The position numbers and the translations under genes were made by a program. From an uncultured bacterium (GTDB lineage Bacteria > Planctomycetota > UBA1135 > GCA-002686595), in assembly GCA_905480285.1 (NCBI GenBank), contig CAJQPT010000085.1:1-57330 (forward strand): a stretch of DNA of 57,330 nt, read 5' to 3'. Under the pieces are notes generated by a model, which had not been told where the DNA came from, did no database searches, and saw only the letters and a list, made by a program, of their open reading frames with translations. Below are positions 19,302 to 28,775 of the stretch, piece after piece (position 1 is the stretch's first letter; each line of letters begins with the position of its first letter).

Positions 19302-19305
<4 letters not shown>
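18364..19305 (-). CDS. Sigma-54 AAA+ activator without receiver or HTH domain
   Basis: The 313-residue protein contains a nearly complete bacterial enhancer-binding-protein ATPase. Walker A is GETGTGKE (95-102), the sigma-54 contact loop is GAFTGA (142-147), Walker B is VFLDEIGD (163-170), the arginine-finger region is FREDLMFRLNVVTLHLPPLR, and the sensor II part is WPGNVRELENELRR. The N-terminal 65 residues are short, helical and not a receiver, PAS or GAF domain. The protein ends at GGVIRPEDLSPRIAAV, where other family members carry a Fis-type HTH, so DNA binding is missing. The start ATG at 19305 overlaps the helicase stop by four bases (ATGA); the open frame further upstream merely shadows the helicase gene. 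Confidence 0.92.
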
Positions 19306-21518
<2,213 letters not shown>

Positions 21519-21567
21519 CGCGGCGGCGAGTCTACCCGCCGCGCGCTCCCTGGCCACGCGCCGCCCG

Positions 21568-22992
21568 TCAGCTTCGGTCTGGATCGCGGATGACCATGAG
21601 GCGTAGCTCGGTCATCTCCTCCACCGCGCTCGCCGGCCCCTCACGACCGAGGCCCGAGTCCTTGACCCCGCCGTAGGGCATCACATCCGCCCGCCAGGAG
21701 GGGACATCTCCGACGATGACGGCCCCCACCTCGAGCTCGTCCCAGGCCCGGTGAGCCCGGTGGAGGTCCCGGGTGAAGACCCCTGCCTGAAGGCCAAACC
21801 GGGTCCTGTTGGCCTCCACGAGCGCCCGGTCAAAGTCGCTCGCGCGGACGAGGCAGACGACCGGACCGAAGACCTCCTCGTCCAGCACTGGCTCCCCGGC
21901 AGGGACGCCCTCGAGGAGCGTCGCGGGCATCACGGAGCCCTCTCGTTCCCCGCCCCACAACTTCGTTGCGCCGGACTGGCACGCACCCCGGACCCACTGC
22001 TCCACACGCGCCGCGTCACCCTCCGAGATCAGCGGGCCCACGCTCACCCCTTCCTGAGATGGGTCCCCGTGAACGACCTTGGAGACCTCCTCGATGAGGA
22101 GCGCCCGGAAGGCCGCGTAGACCTCATCGACGACGATGACCCGCTGCACGCTGATGCAGCTCTGGCCCGCCTGGTAGTAGCCGCCGAACGCGACCCGCCG
22201 CGCGGCGTCCGCCAGGTCCGCGGTCTCATCAACGATGGCCGCTGCGTTCCCCCCGAGCTCGAGCGTGACGCGCTTCTTTCCGGCCCTCCGCCTGAGCATC
22301 CACCCCACCTCGTCGGAGCCGGTGAAGGAGAGCTTCGCGACCCGATCGTCGGTGGCGAGGGCTTCCGCGTCAGCGCCCCTGGCAGGCAGGACCGAGAAGG
22401 CACCCTCCGGCAGCCCACTCTCCGCGAGCAGCTCACCCAGGATCAACGCGCTGATGGGCGTGCTGCTCGCAGGCTTGAGGACGAAGGGGCAGCCCGCAGC
22501 GATGGCCGGCGCGACCTTGTGCACCACGAGATTGAGCGGGAAGTTGAACGGCGTGATGAACCCGCAGACCCCGACCGGGACCCGCATCTGGCTCCCCCGA
22601 TATCCGGTGTTCGCGGGGCTGGAGGAGAGTGGCAGGAGCCCGCCCGGTGAGTCCATGGCCACCCGCGCCGAGATCCGGATCGTCTCCAGCGCCCGGTCGA
22701 CCTCCCCCGCGGCGAACTGGCGTGGTTTCCCTGCCTCCCGAACCAGGATGTCCGTGAGCTCGTCGCGCCGCGCCAGCACCCCTGCTGCCAATCGCTCCAG
22801 CACCGCCGCCCGCTCATGACCCGCCATGCGGCGCATGGCCTCCCGGCAACGGCTGGCTGCCGCGATCCCATCGCGGACCGTCTCCGGGGATGCCAGGGCC
22901 ACCTCTTCGAAGGCCTCTCCCGTGAACTTGTCCGAGACCGTCAGCCGCTCTGCCGAGGAACAGGCCTTGCTCGCGAGGTAGAAGGGTCTCAT
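21568..22992 (-). CDS. Aldehyde dehydrogenase family protein
   Basis: The protein has 474 residues from the ATG at 22992 (MRPFYLASKACSSAERLTVS). The frame is open to 23196, but the extra 68 residues are low-complexity, cross the 15-bp repeat, and are atypical. It oxidises an aldehyde to an acid with NAD(P). The catalytic cysteine is Cys279 in YYQAGQSCISVQR, and the general base glutamate is in VTLELGGNAAA. Nucleotide-binding pieces include FITPFNFPLN and LSFTGSDEVGW. The pattern is closest to the lactaldehyde/semialdehyde-type branch, but substrate cannot be fixed from sequence. An intrinsic terminator on the same strand lies about 180 bases upstream of the start, so its leader may be regulated. 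Confidence 0.93.
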   Translation of the reverse strand: MRPFYLASKACSSAERLTVSDKFTGEAFEEVALASPETVRDGIAAASRCREAMRRMAGHERAAVLERLAAGVLARRDELTDILVREAGKPRQFAAGEVDRALETIRISARVAMDSPGGLLPLSSSPANTGYRGSQMRVPVGVCGFITPFNFPLNLVVHKVAPAIAAGCPFVLKPASSTPISALILGELLAESGLPEGAFSVLPARGADAEALATDDRVAKLSFTGSDEVGWMLRRRAGKKRVTLELGGNAAAIVDETADLADAARRVAFGGYYQAGQSCISVQRVIVVDEVYAAFRALLIEEVSKVVHGDPSQEGVSVGPLISEGDAARVEQWVRGACQSGATKLWGGEREGSVMPATLLEGVPAGEPVLDEEVFGPVVCLVRASDFDRALVEANRTRFGLQAGVFTRDLHRAHRAWDELEVGAVIVGDVPSWRADVMPYGGVKDSGLGREGPASAVEEMTELRLMVIRDPDRS

Positions 22993-23025
22993 GGGGCGCG
23001 CGCCGGCGGGCGCGGGGTCCCCCAT

Positions 23026-23070
23026 GATAGGGACCCCAACAGCAGGGACCCCAACAGCAGGGACCCGGGA
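23026..23070. repeat. 15-bp tandem repeat in the aldehyde dehydrogenase leader
   Basis: The unit GGACCCCAACAGCAG is present about 2.7 times, just upstream of the ALDH start (between the intrinsic terminator and the ATG on the minus strand). Confidence 0.7.
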
Positions 23071-23165
23071 CACACAGCTTCTCCCTGCGGCGGACCGTTC
23101 TGCGGGCCTCATCGCCCCGGTGGGGATGCTCCGGCCGGAAAGTTCCGGTCGAGACGTCCCGCGAC

Positions 23166-23214
23166 CCGAATAAAAAAAGGACTCCTCGGTCGGCAAGAGC
23201 CGATCGAGGAGTGA
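23166..23214 (-). terminator. Intrinsic terminator pointing to the minus strand, upstream of ALDH
   Basis: The arms ACTCCTCGGTCGGC (plus-strand 23182-23195) and GCCGATCGAGGAGT (23200-23213) form a 14-position stem with a four-base loop. Read on the minus strand it is followed by CC and seven T residues (plus-strand 23172-23178 AAAAAAA). This is the best intrinsic terminator in the window. No minus-strand gene ends nearby, so it must end a short RNA or an attenuated ALDH leader. Confidence 0.85.
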
Positions 23215-23370
23215 GGCCCGGCGTCATGTGAACGGATCGCCTGCCAAGAAAAACCCGAGGCGCCGTGCCTATTCGATGGATGGAGGGCAGTTGCGCCGCT
23301 CCCTGCGGGGACTATCGGTAATTTGCCACCCGCACTCAACTCCAATACTAGCAATTATCCCACGGGTCTC
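23215..23370 (-). ncRNA. Candidate small RNA or structured ALDH leader
   Basis: This stretch of the 538-base gap between the ALDH start (22992) and the kinase-like gene (23531) has no convincing ORF on either strand. It contains the most AT-rich patch of the region (minus strand GGATAATTGCTAGTATTGG, then GGTGGCAAATTACC at plus 23317-23330). It ends in the intrinsic terminator at 23166-23214. That arrangement fits a 120-150 nt RNA transcribed leftward, either free-standing or as a cis-acting leader of ALDH. I could not match it to tmRNA, SRP RNA, 6S or a known riboswitch; the strings GGTGGCAAATTACC and CGCAACTGCC faintly recall cobalamin riboswitches, but no B12 box is seen. Confidence 0.4.
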
Positions 23371-23435
23371 CTCCCCATCCACCATCCCAAGCCTGCGGGA
23401 GGAGAGGCCATCCAGACCAGGGGAGCAGCCCAGGC

Positions 23436-23480
23436 CCTTCTTGGGGCCCTTTTTGGGCCCTCCCCGGGGCCCGAACTGGG
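23436..23480. other. GGGCCC-rich hairpin cluster upstream of the kinase-like gene
   Basis: Three GGGCCC blocks separated by TTTTT and TCCCCG can form alternative hairpins about 50-95 bases before the ATG at 23531. It is possibly a structured 5' leader. The rest of 23371-23530 shows nothing recognisable. Confidence 0.4.
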
Positions 23481-23530
23481 GCGCTCCCGAGGCCACCGCC
23501 GGCCAAAGGGAGGGGCTAGGCTTGAGCGAC

Positions 23531-24484
23531 ATGACCTCCGCGCGGCCGCTCAACAGGGACCTCCTTCGCCGGATCCGAGTGATGCCCGAGCACCAGACCG
23601 GTGCCCTGTTGGACCTCGCCCGGCGCTGCACCGCCCCGGCATCTGAAGAGACTCAAGCCCCCCTCATGCTCATCCAGATTGGAGGGGTGGAGGTGGAAGG
23701 GACCATCAAGGGCGGGCCTCTGCCCCTTCGCCGCTGCCTGCAGCTCGGCCTCCGGCGCTGGGTCCTGGGTGCCCCCGCCCCGTGCGAGGCCGAGGCCAAT
23801 CATCTCACCTGGCTGAGAAAGCGGCTCTTCCGCGCCGCCGACCCCCTGGGGTCGGTCACCCTCCATCATCTCGGGTTCCCCTCACGCGAACTCTTGGTCA
23901 CCCGCGCCGTCCACGGGGCGCTTCCCCTCCGCGAAGCCAGCGCAGCCGCGGACTCCAGCCGCCGGGCCCAGCTCTTCGCCGAGTTCGGGAGAGAGGTCGG
24001 GCGCATGCACGCGCTTCGATTCCTGCATGCCGAACTGCACCCAGGGAACGTCCTCGCCACCGAGCCGTGCGACGAACCGGGGCCGGGGTTTGGCCGGTCG
24101 CTGATCTGGCTTGGGAGCGCCAAGGGGGGCCCCACCGCCTGGCGCCGTGGCAACCTGGATCGGCTGGAGGATGACCTGGGCGCCTGGTTCAGCCTCGCTG
24201 CGGACTGGATGCAGGGAGAGGACACGGAAGCCCTGCTGCTCGCCTACGCCGCCTCCCGGCTGGCGAACGGCCGTCCAGTCTCCGGGCTCCCCTCGCTCGT
24301 GAGCTCGATCCAGCGCTCTCGCCGCCGGGAGCTGGCTCGATTCGAGCGCTCCCCGCGCCTCCTCGGCGGCGCGGAGTTCCCCGTCGCCGGATGGGATCCC
24401 GATGTGGGCCGGCTTCAGAGGCTCTGGGACCTCGGAGCCCACTGGGCGCTCCGACCCGTTGTTTCAGGGCCAGATCTGGTCTAG
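23531..24484 (+). CDS. LPS-kinase-like (WaaP/InaA-type) protein, degenerate active site
   Basis: The protein has 317 residues from the ATG at 23531; upstream in-frame sequence to 23228 is low-complexity leader and was excluded. The layout resembles the Kdo/WaaP/InaA small kinase family: VTLHHLGFPSRELLVTRAV (hinge region), FGREVGRMHALRFLHAELHP (catalytic-loop region), then GNVLA. The expected H-x-D-L-x-x-x-N loop here reads HAELHPGNVL, with Glu for the catalytic Asp. The expected metal-binding Asp (LIDxxR-like) is replaced in SLIWLGSAKGG. It may therefore be a pseudokinase or a divergent kinase. The role could be phosphorylation or recognition of a cell-surface sugar lipid, but that is inference. 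The FmdB gene follows 20 bases later. Confidence 0.72.
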   Translation: MTSARPLNRDLLRRIRVMPEHQTGALLDLARRCTAPASEETQAPLMLIQIGGVEVEGTIKGGPLPLRRCLQLGLRRWVLGAPAPCEAEANHLTWLRKRLFRAADPLGSVTLHHLGFPSRELLVTRAVHGALPLREASAAADSSRRAQLFAEFGREVGRMHALRFLHAELHPGNVLATEPCDEPGPGFGRSLIWLGSAKGGPTAWRRGNLDRLEDDLGAWFSLAADWMQGEDTEALLLAYAASRLANGRPVSGLPSLVSSIQRSRRRELARFERSPRLLGGAEFPVAGWDPDVGRLQRLWDLGAHWALRPVVSGPDLV

Positions 24485-24504
24485 TAGAGTCGAAGGAGAA
24501 GACC

Positions 24505-24750
24505 ATGCCGATCTACGACTTCGACTGCGCCAGCTGCGGACACACCTTCGAGGAGCTCATCCTCGGCGGCGAAGCCCCCGAGTGCCCCAAGTGCTCCAGC
24601 ACCAAGGCCGAGAAGCGGATCTCGTCGTTCAGCATCGGCACGCCCGCGTATCTCCGCGGGAGCGTCCCCATGCCCGAGAGCCCGGCGAGCGGCTTCGCCG
24701 CGGGATCCTGTGACGATGCCGGCGGTCCTGGCACCTGCTCCTCCCACTAG
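24505..24750 (+). CDS. FmdB-family zinc-ribbon protein
   Basis: The 81-residue protein starts MPIYDFDCASCGHTFEELI, the usual FmdB opening, with two CxxC pairs (CASC and CPKC) forming a small zinc ribbon in residues 1-40. The C-terminal half is Gly/Ser/Pro-rich and variable. The ATG at 24505 has a good ribosome site (GAAGGAGAAG at about 24491-24500). The frame is open further upstream but overlaps the kinase-like gene. The function of the family is not established; some members are regulatory. Its 3' end overlaps the lipoprotein gene by 35-41 bases in a different frame. Confidence 0.9.
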   Translation: MPIYDFDCASCGHTFEELILGGEAPECPKCSSTKAEKRISSFSIGTPAYLRGSVPMPESPASGFAAGSCDDAGGPGTCSSH

Positions 24751-25987
24751 TCGACTGGCGATCGCTGCCGCGGTATCGCTCGTGCTCTGCGCTGGCTGCG
24801 GCGAGCGAGAGCATGGGACGGAGAGCGGCCCGGCAGAATCCGCCGGCGCCTCCCAGATCGACGAGCTAGCGGCGCTCGGGTACTCCGGCTGGGATGAGGC
24901 GCCAGAACCCTCGCCCCCACCCGGCTCCTCGCCTGGCTCCCCGCTTGGCCCCCCGGCTGGCCCCCCGGCTGGCCCCTCGGCCCCGACCGGCCAAGGAACC
25001 GGGGCGTCGACGTGGCCGAGAGCCTTCGCCGACGACCGCAGCGGCGTGACGGTGGTCTCCGTCGGTGGTGAGACCCTGCGTGAGATCAACGTCCCTGGGC
25101 GTGGTCAGGTGGAGTTCGCGCGCTTCCTGCCAGGGGGCCGAATCGCATGCGTGTCAGTGGACGAGGGGCTCACCCTGCTGGACGTCGACGGCTCCGTGCT
25201 GTGGGCGGTAGACCTCCCCTGTCACCATGAGGTCGCGCTGGTCCCCGAGGGTCGGGAGGAGGGGAGCCGGCGGCTCGCGGTCGCCGTCCATCACGAGGTC
25301 ACGCACCGCGGACGCCGCGTGCGCTTCGACGAGGTGGTCTTCCTGGAGGAGTCCTCCGGCGCTCCGGCGACGGACCTCAAGACCTGGAACACCTGGGAAC
25401 ACATGGACGCGCTCAGGGAGCGGTCGGTAGCCGAGCACCCGCTGGATGGGTTCGCCCCGAACCCGGGCGCCGACCCGACGGTCTACGACTACTTCCACCT
25501 CAACTCGATCGCCTTCGGCGGACCGCGCTCCATGCTGGTCTGCCTCCGGAACGTCAACCTCGTGGTGGAGGTCGACCTCCCGAGCGGCGACCTCGGCCGG
25601 TCCTTCGGTCCCGGCACCCTGGACTGGCCCCACGCGCCGACCCCCGTGGCCGGTGGCGAGCGGTGGCTGATCTTCGACAACGGCAAGCACCGGGGATGGT
25701 CTCGGGTCATCGAGGTTGATCCCGACCGCGGCGAGGTGACGTGGACCTACCCCCCCGGCAATGCACGCAGCCTCTTCAGCGAGGTTCGAGGGTTCGCCCA
25801 GCGCCTCCCCGGCGGGACCACCTTGATCACCGAGTCGGAGCGGGGCCGCGCGCTGGAGGTCAACCGCGCCGGGGACCTCCTCTGGGAGTTCTGGAACCCC
25901 GAGGTTCGCCGGGCCGGAGACGGCCGCGAGGCGAGGCGCCGGATCTACCGCATGACCGCTGTCCCGCCCTCGGACGTGGGCCTCTAG
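24716..25987 (+). CDS. Lipoprotein with arylsulfotransferase-like propeller
   Basis: The protein has 423 residues from the ATG at 24716 (a GTG two codons upstream is also possible). The hydrophobic signal ends in CAGC, a lipobox-like sequence with the lipidated Cys at residue 28. Residues about 70-92 are a five-fold 12-bp-encoded Gly/Pro/Ser repeat, a flexible linker. The body reads as a six-bladed propeller of the ASST type: FARFLPGGRIACVS, DYFHLNSIAF, RWLIFDNGKHRGWSRV, FAQRLPGGTTLITESERG, GDLLWEFWNPE. Typical aryl-sulfotransferase histidines are not confidently aligned, so enzymatic activity is uncertain. It overlaps the FmdB gene and is followed 24 bases later by pyrE. Confidence 0.82.
   Translation: MPAVLAPAPPTSRLAIAAAVSLVLCAGCGEREHGTESGPAESAGASQIDELAALGYSGWDEAPEPSPPPGSSPGSPLGPPAGPPAGPSAPTGQGTGASTWPRAFADDRSGVTVVSVGGETLREINVPGRGQVEFARFLPGGRIACVSVDEGLTLLDVDGSVLWAVDLPCHHEVALVPEGREEGSRRLAVAVHHEVTHRGRRVRFDEVVFLEESSGAPATDLKTWNTWEHMDALRERSVAEHPLDGFAPNPGADPTVYDYFHLNSIAFGGPRSMLVCLRNVNLVVEVDLPSGDLGRSFGPGTLDWPHAPTPVAGGERWLIFDNGKHRGWSRVIEVDPDRGEVTWTYPPGNARSLFSEVRGFAQRLPGGTTLITESERGRALEVNRAGDLLWEFWNPEVRRAGDGREARRRIYRMTAVPPSDVGL
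24923..24982 (+). repeat. In-frame 12-bp tandem repeat inside the propeller lipoprotein gene
   Basis: Five consecutive 12-base units (GGCTCCTCGCCT, GGCTCCCCGCTT, GGCCCCCCGGCT twice, GGCCCCTCGGCC) encode a Gly-Ser/Pro-rich linker after the lipidated N-terminus. Confidence 0.85.
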
Positions 25988-26011
25988 GGCCAAGTTGTTA
26001 GCCTCCGCGTC

Positions 26012-26710
26012 ATGGACCACTCCAAGCGCGACTTCATCGACTTCATGTGCTCGGCCGAGGTGCTGACCTTCGGAGACTTCGTCACGAAGAGCGGACGGAG
26101 CACGCCGTACTTCGTGAACACCGGCCGCTACACCACGGGTGCTCAGATGGAGGCCCTCGGCGCCGCGTACGCGAGGTCGATCGTCGACCGCTTCGGTGAC
26201 CGCTTCGACGTGCTCTTTGGGCCCGCCTACAAGGGCATCCCCCTCGTGGTCGCCACGGCCTCCGCGCTGGCGCGGGAGCATGGACGTGATGTCCCTCTCT
26301 GCTTCAACCGCAAGGAGGCCAAGGACCACGGGGAAGGCGGCGTGCTCGTTGGGCACCCGATGCGCGACGGGGACAGAGTCCTGATCGTCGAGGACGTGAC
26401 CACCGCGGGGACGTCGATCCGCGAGACCGTCCCCATCCTGCGAGCCGCCGCGGACATCGAGCTCGCTGGCCTGATCGTCAGCGTCGACCGGATGGAGCGG
26501 GGCCAAGCGGGAGCGGGGTCCGCCCTCGCCGAGGTCGGGCGGGAGTTCGGCATGCAGGTCGAGGCCATCGTTGACCTGGACGACGTCGTCGAGCACCTGC
26601 AGCCCGGCGGCGGGGCCACCCACGAAATTGGCGCCGATGACCTCACGCGCATCGAGGCCTATCGCGCGGAATACGGCGTCCCCGGCCGGCTCACCGCTGG
26701 ACCGGGTTGA
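26012..26710 (+). CDS. pyrE: Orotate phosphoribosyltransferase
   Basis: The 232-residue enzyme joins orotate to PRPP to make orotidine 5'-phosphate in UMP synthesis. The PRPP-binding signature is VLIVEDVTTAGTSIRE (about residues 124-139). The FGPAYKGIPLVVATASALA segment and the NRKEAKDHGEGG catalytic-loop lysine/histidine region are also typical. KSGRSTPYFVNTGRY near the N-terminus matches the orotate-side KSGxxSPxFxN pattern. Length is normal for bacterial PyrE. The start ATG lies 24 bases after the lipoprotein stop. The gene ends just before a tandem-repeat gap and converges on hutU. Confidence 0.96.
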   Translation: MDHSKRDFIDFMCSAEVLTFGDFVTKSGRSTPYFVNTGRYTTGAQMEALGAAYARSIVDRFGDRFDVLFGPAYKGIPLVVATASALAREHGRDVPLCFNRKEAKDHGEGGVLVGHPMRDGDRVLIVEDVTTAGTSIRETVPILRAAADIELAGLIVSVDRMERGQAGAGSALAEVGREFGMQVEAIVDLDDVVEHLQPGGGATHEIGADDLTRIEAYRAEYGVPGRLTAGPG

Positions 26711-26722
26711 GCCCCCCCCCCA

Positions 26723-26762
26723 GGGCTAGACCGGGCTAGACCGGGCTAGACCGGGCTAGACC
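26723..26762. repeat. 10-bp tandem repeat after pyrE
   Basis: There are four perfect copies of GGGCTAGACC followed by a degenerate copy, starting 13 bases after the pyrE stop and downstream of a C run. Confidence 0.95.
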
Positions 26763-26819
26763 GAGCTGAGCGGCCCGAGGAGGGTGGAGGCGCCTGAGGC
26801 TCCGCCCTCGGCCCTGGCA

Positions 26820-26946
26820 CCAGTGGGGTTCCGTGGCCCCAGTCGGGTTCAGTAGCCCCAGTCGGGTTCAGTAGCCCCAGTCGGGTTCCGTGGCCCCAGT
26901 CGGATTCAGTGGCCCCAGCGGGATGCAGTGGGCCCACTGGGGTTCC
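26820..26946. repeat. 19-bp tandem array between pyrE and hutU
   Basis: Five clear units of GCCCCAGTCGGGTTCAGTA type (starts 26836, 26855, 26874, 26893, 26912) plus flanking partial copies fill the convergent gap right up to the hutU stop codon. There are no spacers between units, so it is not a CRISPR array. The period is not a multiple of three. Confidence 0.95.
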
Positions 26947-26947
26947 G

Positions 26948-28633
26948 TCAGCCCATCGGGACATCGACACCGCGCTCGGAAGCGCAGGCCGCCGCCTCGT
27001 CGTAGCCGGCGTCTACGTGGCGAATGACTCCCATGCCGGGGTCCGCGGTCAGCACACGCTCGAGAGCCGCCTCGGCCTCCGGAGTTCCGTCCGCCACGGT
27101 GACCTGCCCGGCGTGCAGGCTGTAGCCCATCCCGACCCCGCCGCCGTGGTGGAAGCTCACCCAGCTCGCGCCGCAGGCCGTGTTCACCAGCGCGTTCAGG
27201 ATCGCCCAGTCGGCGACCGCGTCCGTGCCGTCCTTCATCGCCTCGGTCTCGCGGTTCGGCGAGGCCACCGACCCACAGTCGAGGTGATCGCGGCCGATGA
27301 CCACGGGCGCCTTGAGCTCGCCGCTGCGAACGGCGTCGTTGAAGGCCTTCCCTGCCTTCGCGCGGGCGCCGTAGCCGAGCCAGCAAATCCGCGCGGGGAG
27401 CCCCTGGAAGGCCACCCGTTCCCCGGCCATCTTGATCCAGCGCGCCAGGAGCTTGTCCTCGGGGAACAGCTCCAGGAGGATCCGGTCCGTCACGGCGATG
27501 TCCTCGGGATCGCCCGAGAGCGCCACCCAGCGGAAGGGGCCCTTGCCCTCGCAGAACAGGGGCCGGATGTACTTCGGCACGAACCCCTCGAAGTCGAAGG
27601 CGTTCTCGAGCCCCGCCTCCTTGGCGAAGCCGCGCAGGTTGTTGCCGTAGTCGAAGGTGTCCGCGCCGCGCGCCTGCAGCTCGATCATGAGCTTGCAGTG
27701 CTCGACCATCGTGGCGAGCGAGCGACGCTCGTACTCATCCGGATCCGCCGCGCGGAGCGCGTCCGCATCCTCGAGCGAGACGCCGTCGGGGACGTAGCCG
27801 TTCAGGGGGTCATGGGCGCTCGTCTGGTCGGTGAGCACGTCGGGCGTCACGTCTCGCTCGATCAGGCGTCGCAGCAGCTGCACGGCGTTGCAGGGCACGC
27901 CGATGGACTTCGCGACGCCGGCGGCCTTCCACTCGAGGGCCTTGTCGATGGCCTCGTCGAGATCGTCAATCCGGACGTCCACGTAGCGCGTCCGGAGACG
28001 GAAGTCGATGTGCGCCGGATCCACGTCCGCGGCGAGGCAGGTGGCCTCGTTCATGGTCGCAGCGAGGGGCTGGGCGCCGCCCATGCCGCCGAGCCCGCCG
28101 GTGACCACCAGCTTCTTCGCCAGGGTCCCGCCGAAGTGCTTGTTGGCGGAGGCCGCGAAGGTCTCGTACGTGCCCTGAAGGATCCCCTGGGTGCCGATGT
28201 AAATCCACGAGCCCGCGGTCATCTGGCCGTACATCATCTTCCCCGCCTCCTCGAGCTTGCGGAAGTGGTCCCAGTTGGCCCAGTTCCCCACGAGGTTCGA
28301 GTTGGCGATCAGCACCCGCGGCGCGCCGGCGTGGGTGCGGAACACACCGACGGGCTTGCCGGACTGCACCAGCAGGGTCTCGTCCGCCTCGAGGCGCTGC
28401 AGGGTCCGGACGATTCCCTGGAAGCACTCCCAGTTGCGCGCCGCCTTGCCCGTCCCGCCGTAGACGACGAGCTCCTCGGGGAGCTCTGCCACCTCGGGGT
28501 CGAGGTTGTTCATGAGCATCCTCATGGCCGCCTCGGCGCCCCAGGTCTTGCAGGTACGCTCCGGCCCGCGAGGCGCGCGTTGGGGACCGGTGGGGATGTC
28601 GACGGAGGGTTGGGCCGGGGTATCGAGCGTCAT
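26948..28633 (-). CDS. hutU: Urocanate hydratase
   Basis: The protein has 561 residues from the ATG at 28633 (the open frame to 28702 adds 23 residues and was not used). It converts urocanate to imidazolonepropionate, the second step of histidine breakdown, using a tightly bound NAD. Family landmarks are the N-terminal [20 protein letters not shown], the NAD-binding [11 protein letters not shown], the active-site cysteine region [15 protein letters not shown], and the C-terminal [18 protein letters not shown]. Length is typical for HutU (about 555-560). No hutH, hutI or hutG lies in the window. Its start is divergent from the TetR gene, 142 bases apart, and may share control with it. Confidence 0.97.
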   Translation of the reverse strand: MTLDTPAQPSVDIPTGPQRAPRGPERTCKTWGAEAAMRMLMNNLDPEVAELPEELVVYGGTGKAARNWECFQGIVRTLQRLEADETLLVQSGKPVGVFRTHAGAPRVLIANSNLVGNWANWDHFRKLEEAGKMMYGQMTAGSWIYIGTQGILQGTYETFAASANKHFGGTLAKKLVVTGGLGGMGGAQPLAATMNEATCLAADVDPAHIDFRLRTRYVDVRIDDLDEAIDKALEWKAAGVAKSIGVPCNAVQLLRRLIERDVTPDVLTDQTSAHDPLNGYVPDGVSLEDADALRAADPDEYERRSLATMVEHCKLMIELQARGADTFDYGNNLRGFAKEAGLENAFDFEGFVPKYIRPLFCEGKGPFRWVALSGDPEDIAVTDRILLELFPEDKLLARWIKMAGERVAFQGLPARICWLGYGARAKAGKAFNDAVRSGELKAPVVIGRDHLDCGSVASPNRETEAMKDGTDAVADWAILNALVNTACGASWVSFHHGGGVGMGYSLHAGQVTVADGTPEAEAALERVLTADPGMGVIRHVDAGYDEAAACASERGVDVPMG

Positions 28634-28747
28634 GATGGGCGCCAATGTAGCCCCCACCAGGGACCAGTGAAGCCGCCATGAACCGGGAATGGGGCATTCC
28701 ACAATCGGTCAACGCGCGAGTTTTTTGGGGGTCGAGGCGTGACTTTC

Positions 28748-28760
28748 TGACGATCCGTCA
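28748..28760. promoter_or_regulatory. Palindrome before the TetR gene, likely operator
   Basis: TGACGATCCGTCA is a perfect inverted repeat with five-base arms and a three-base centre. It ends 15 bases before the TetR ATG and is flanked by the only poly-T/poly-A rich bases of this gap. Position and shape fit a TetR self-operator; it could also affect hutU on the other strand. Confidence 0.55.
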
Positions 28761-28775
28761 AAAAATGGCATCGCC

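Noticed and set aside
23215-23370. Cobalamin riboswitch
   Set aside because: Only two loose string similarities; no B12 box or complete fold seen, and the downstream gene is not a typical B12 gene.
26820-26946. CRISPR array
   Set aside because: Units are directly joined with no spacers, and no cas gene is present.
26909-28681. 590-residue open frame on plus, opposite hutU
   Set aside because: hutU is unmistakable on minus; the plus frame has shadow-type composition.
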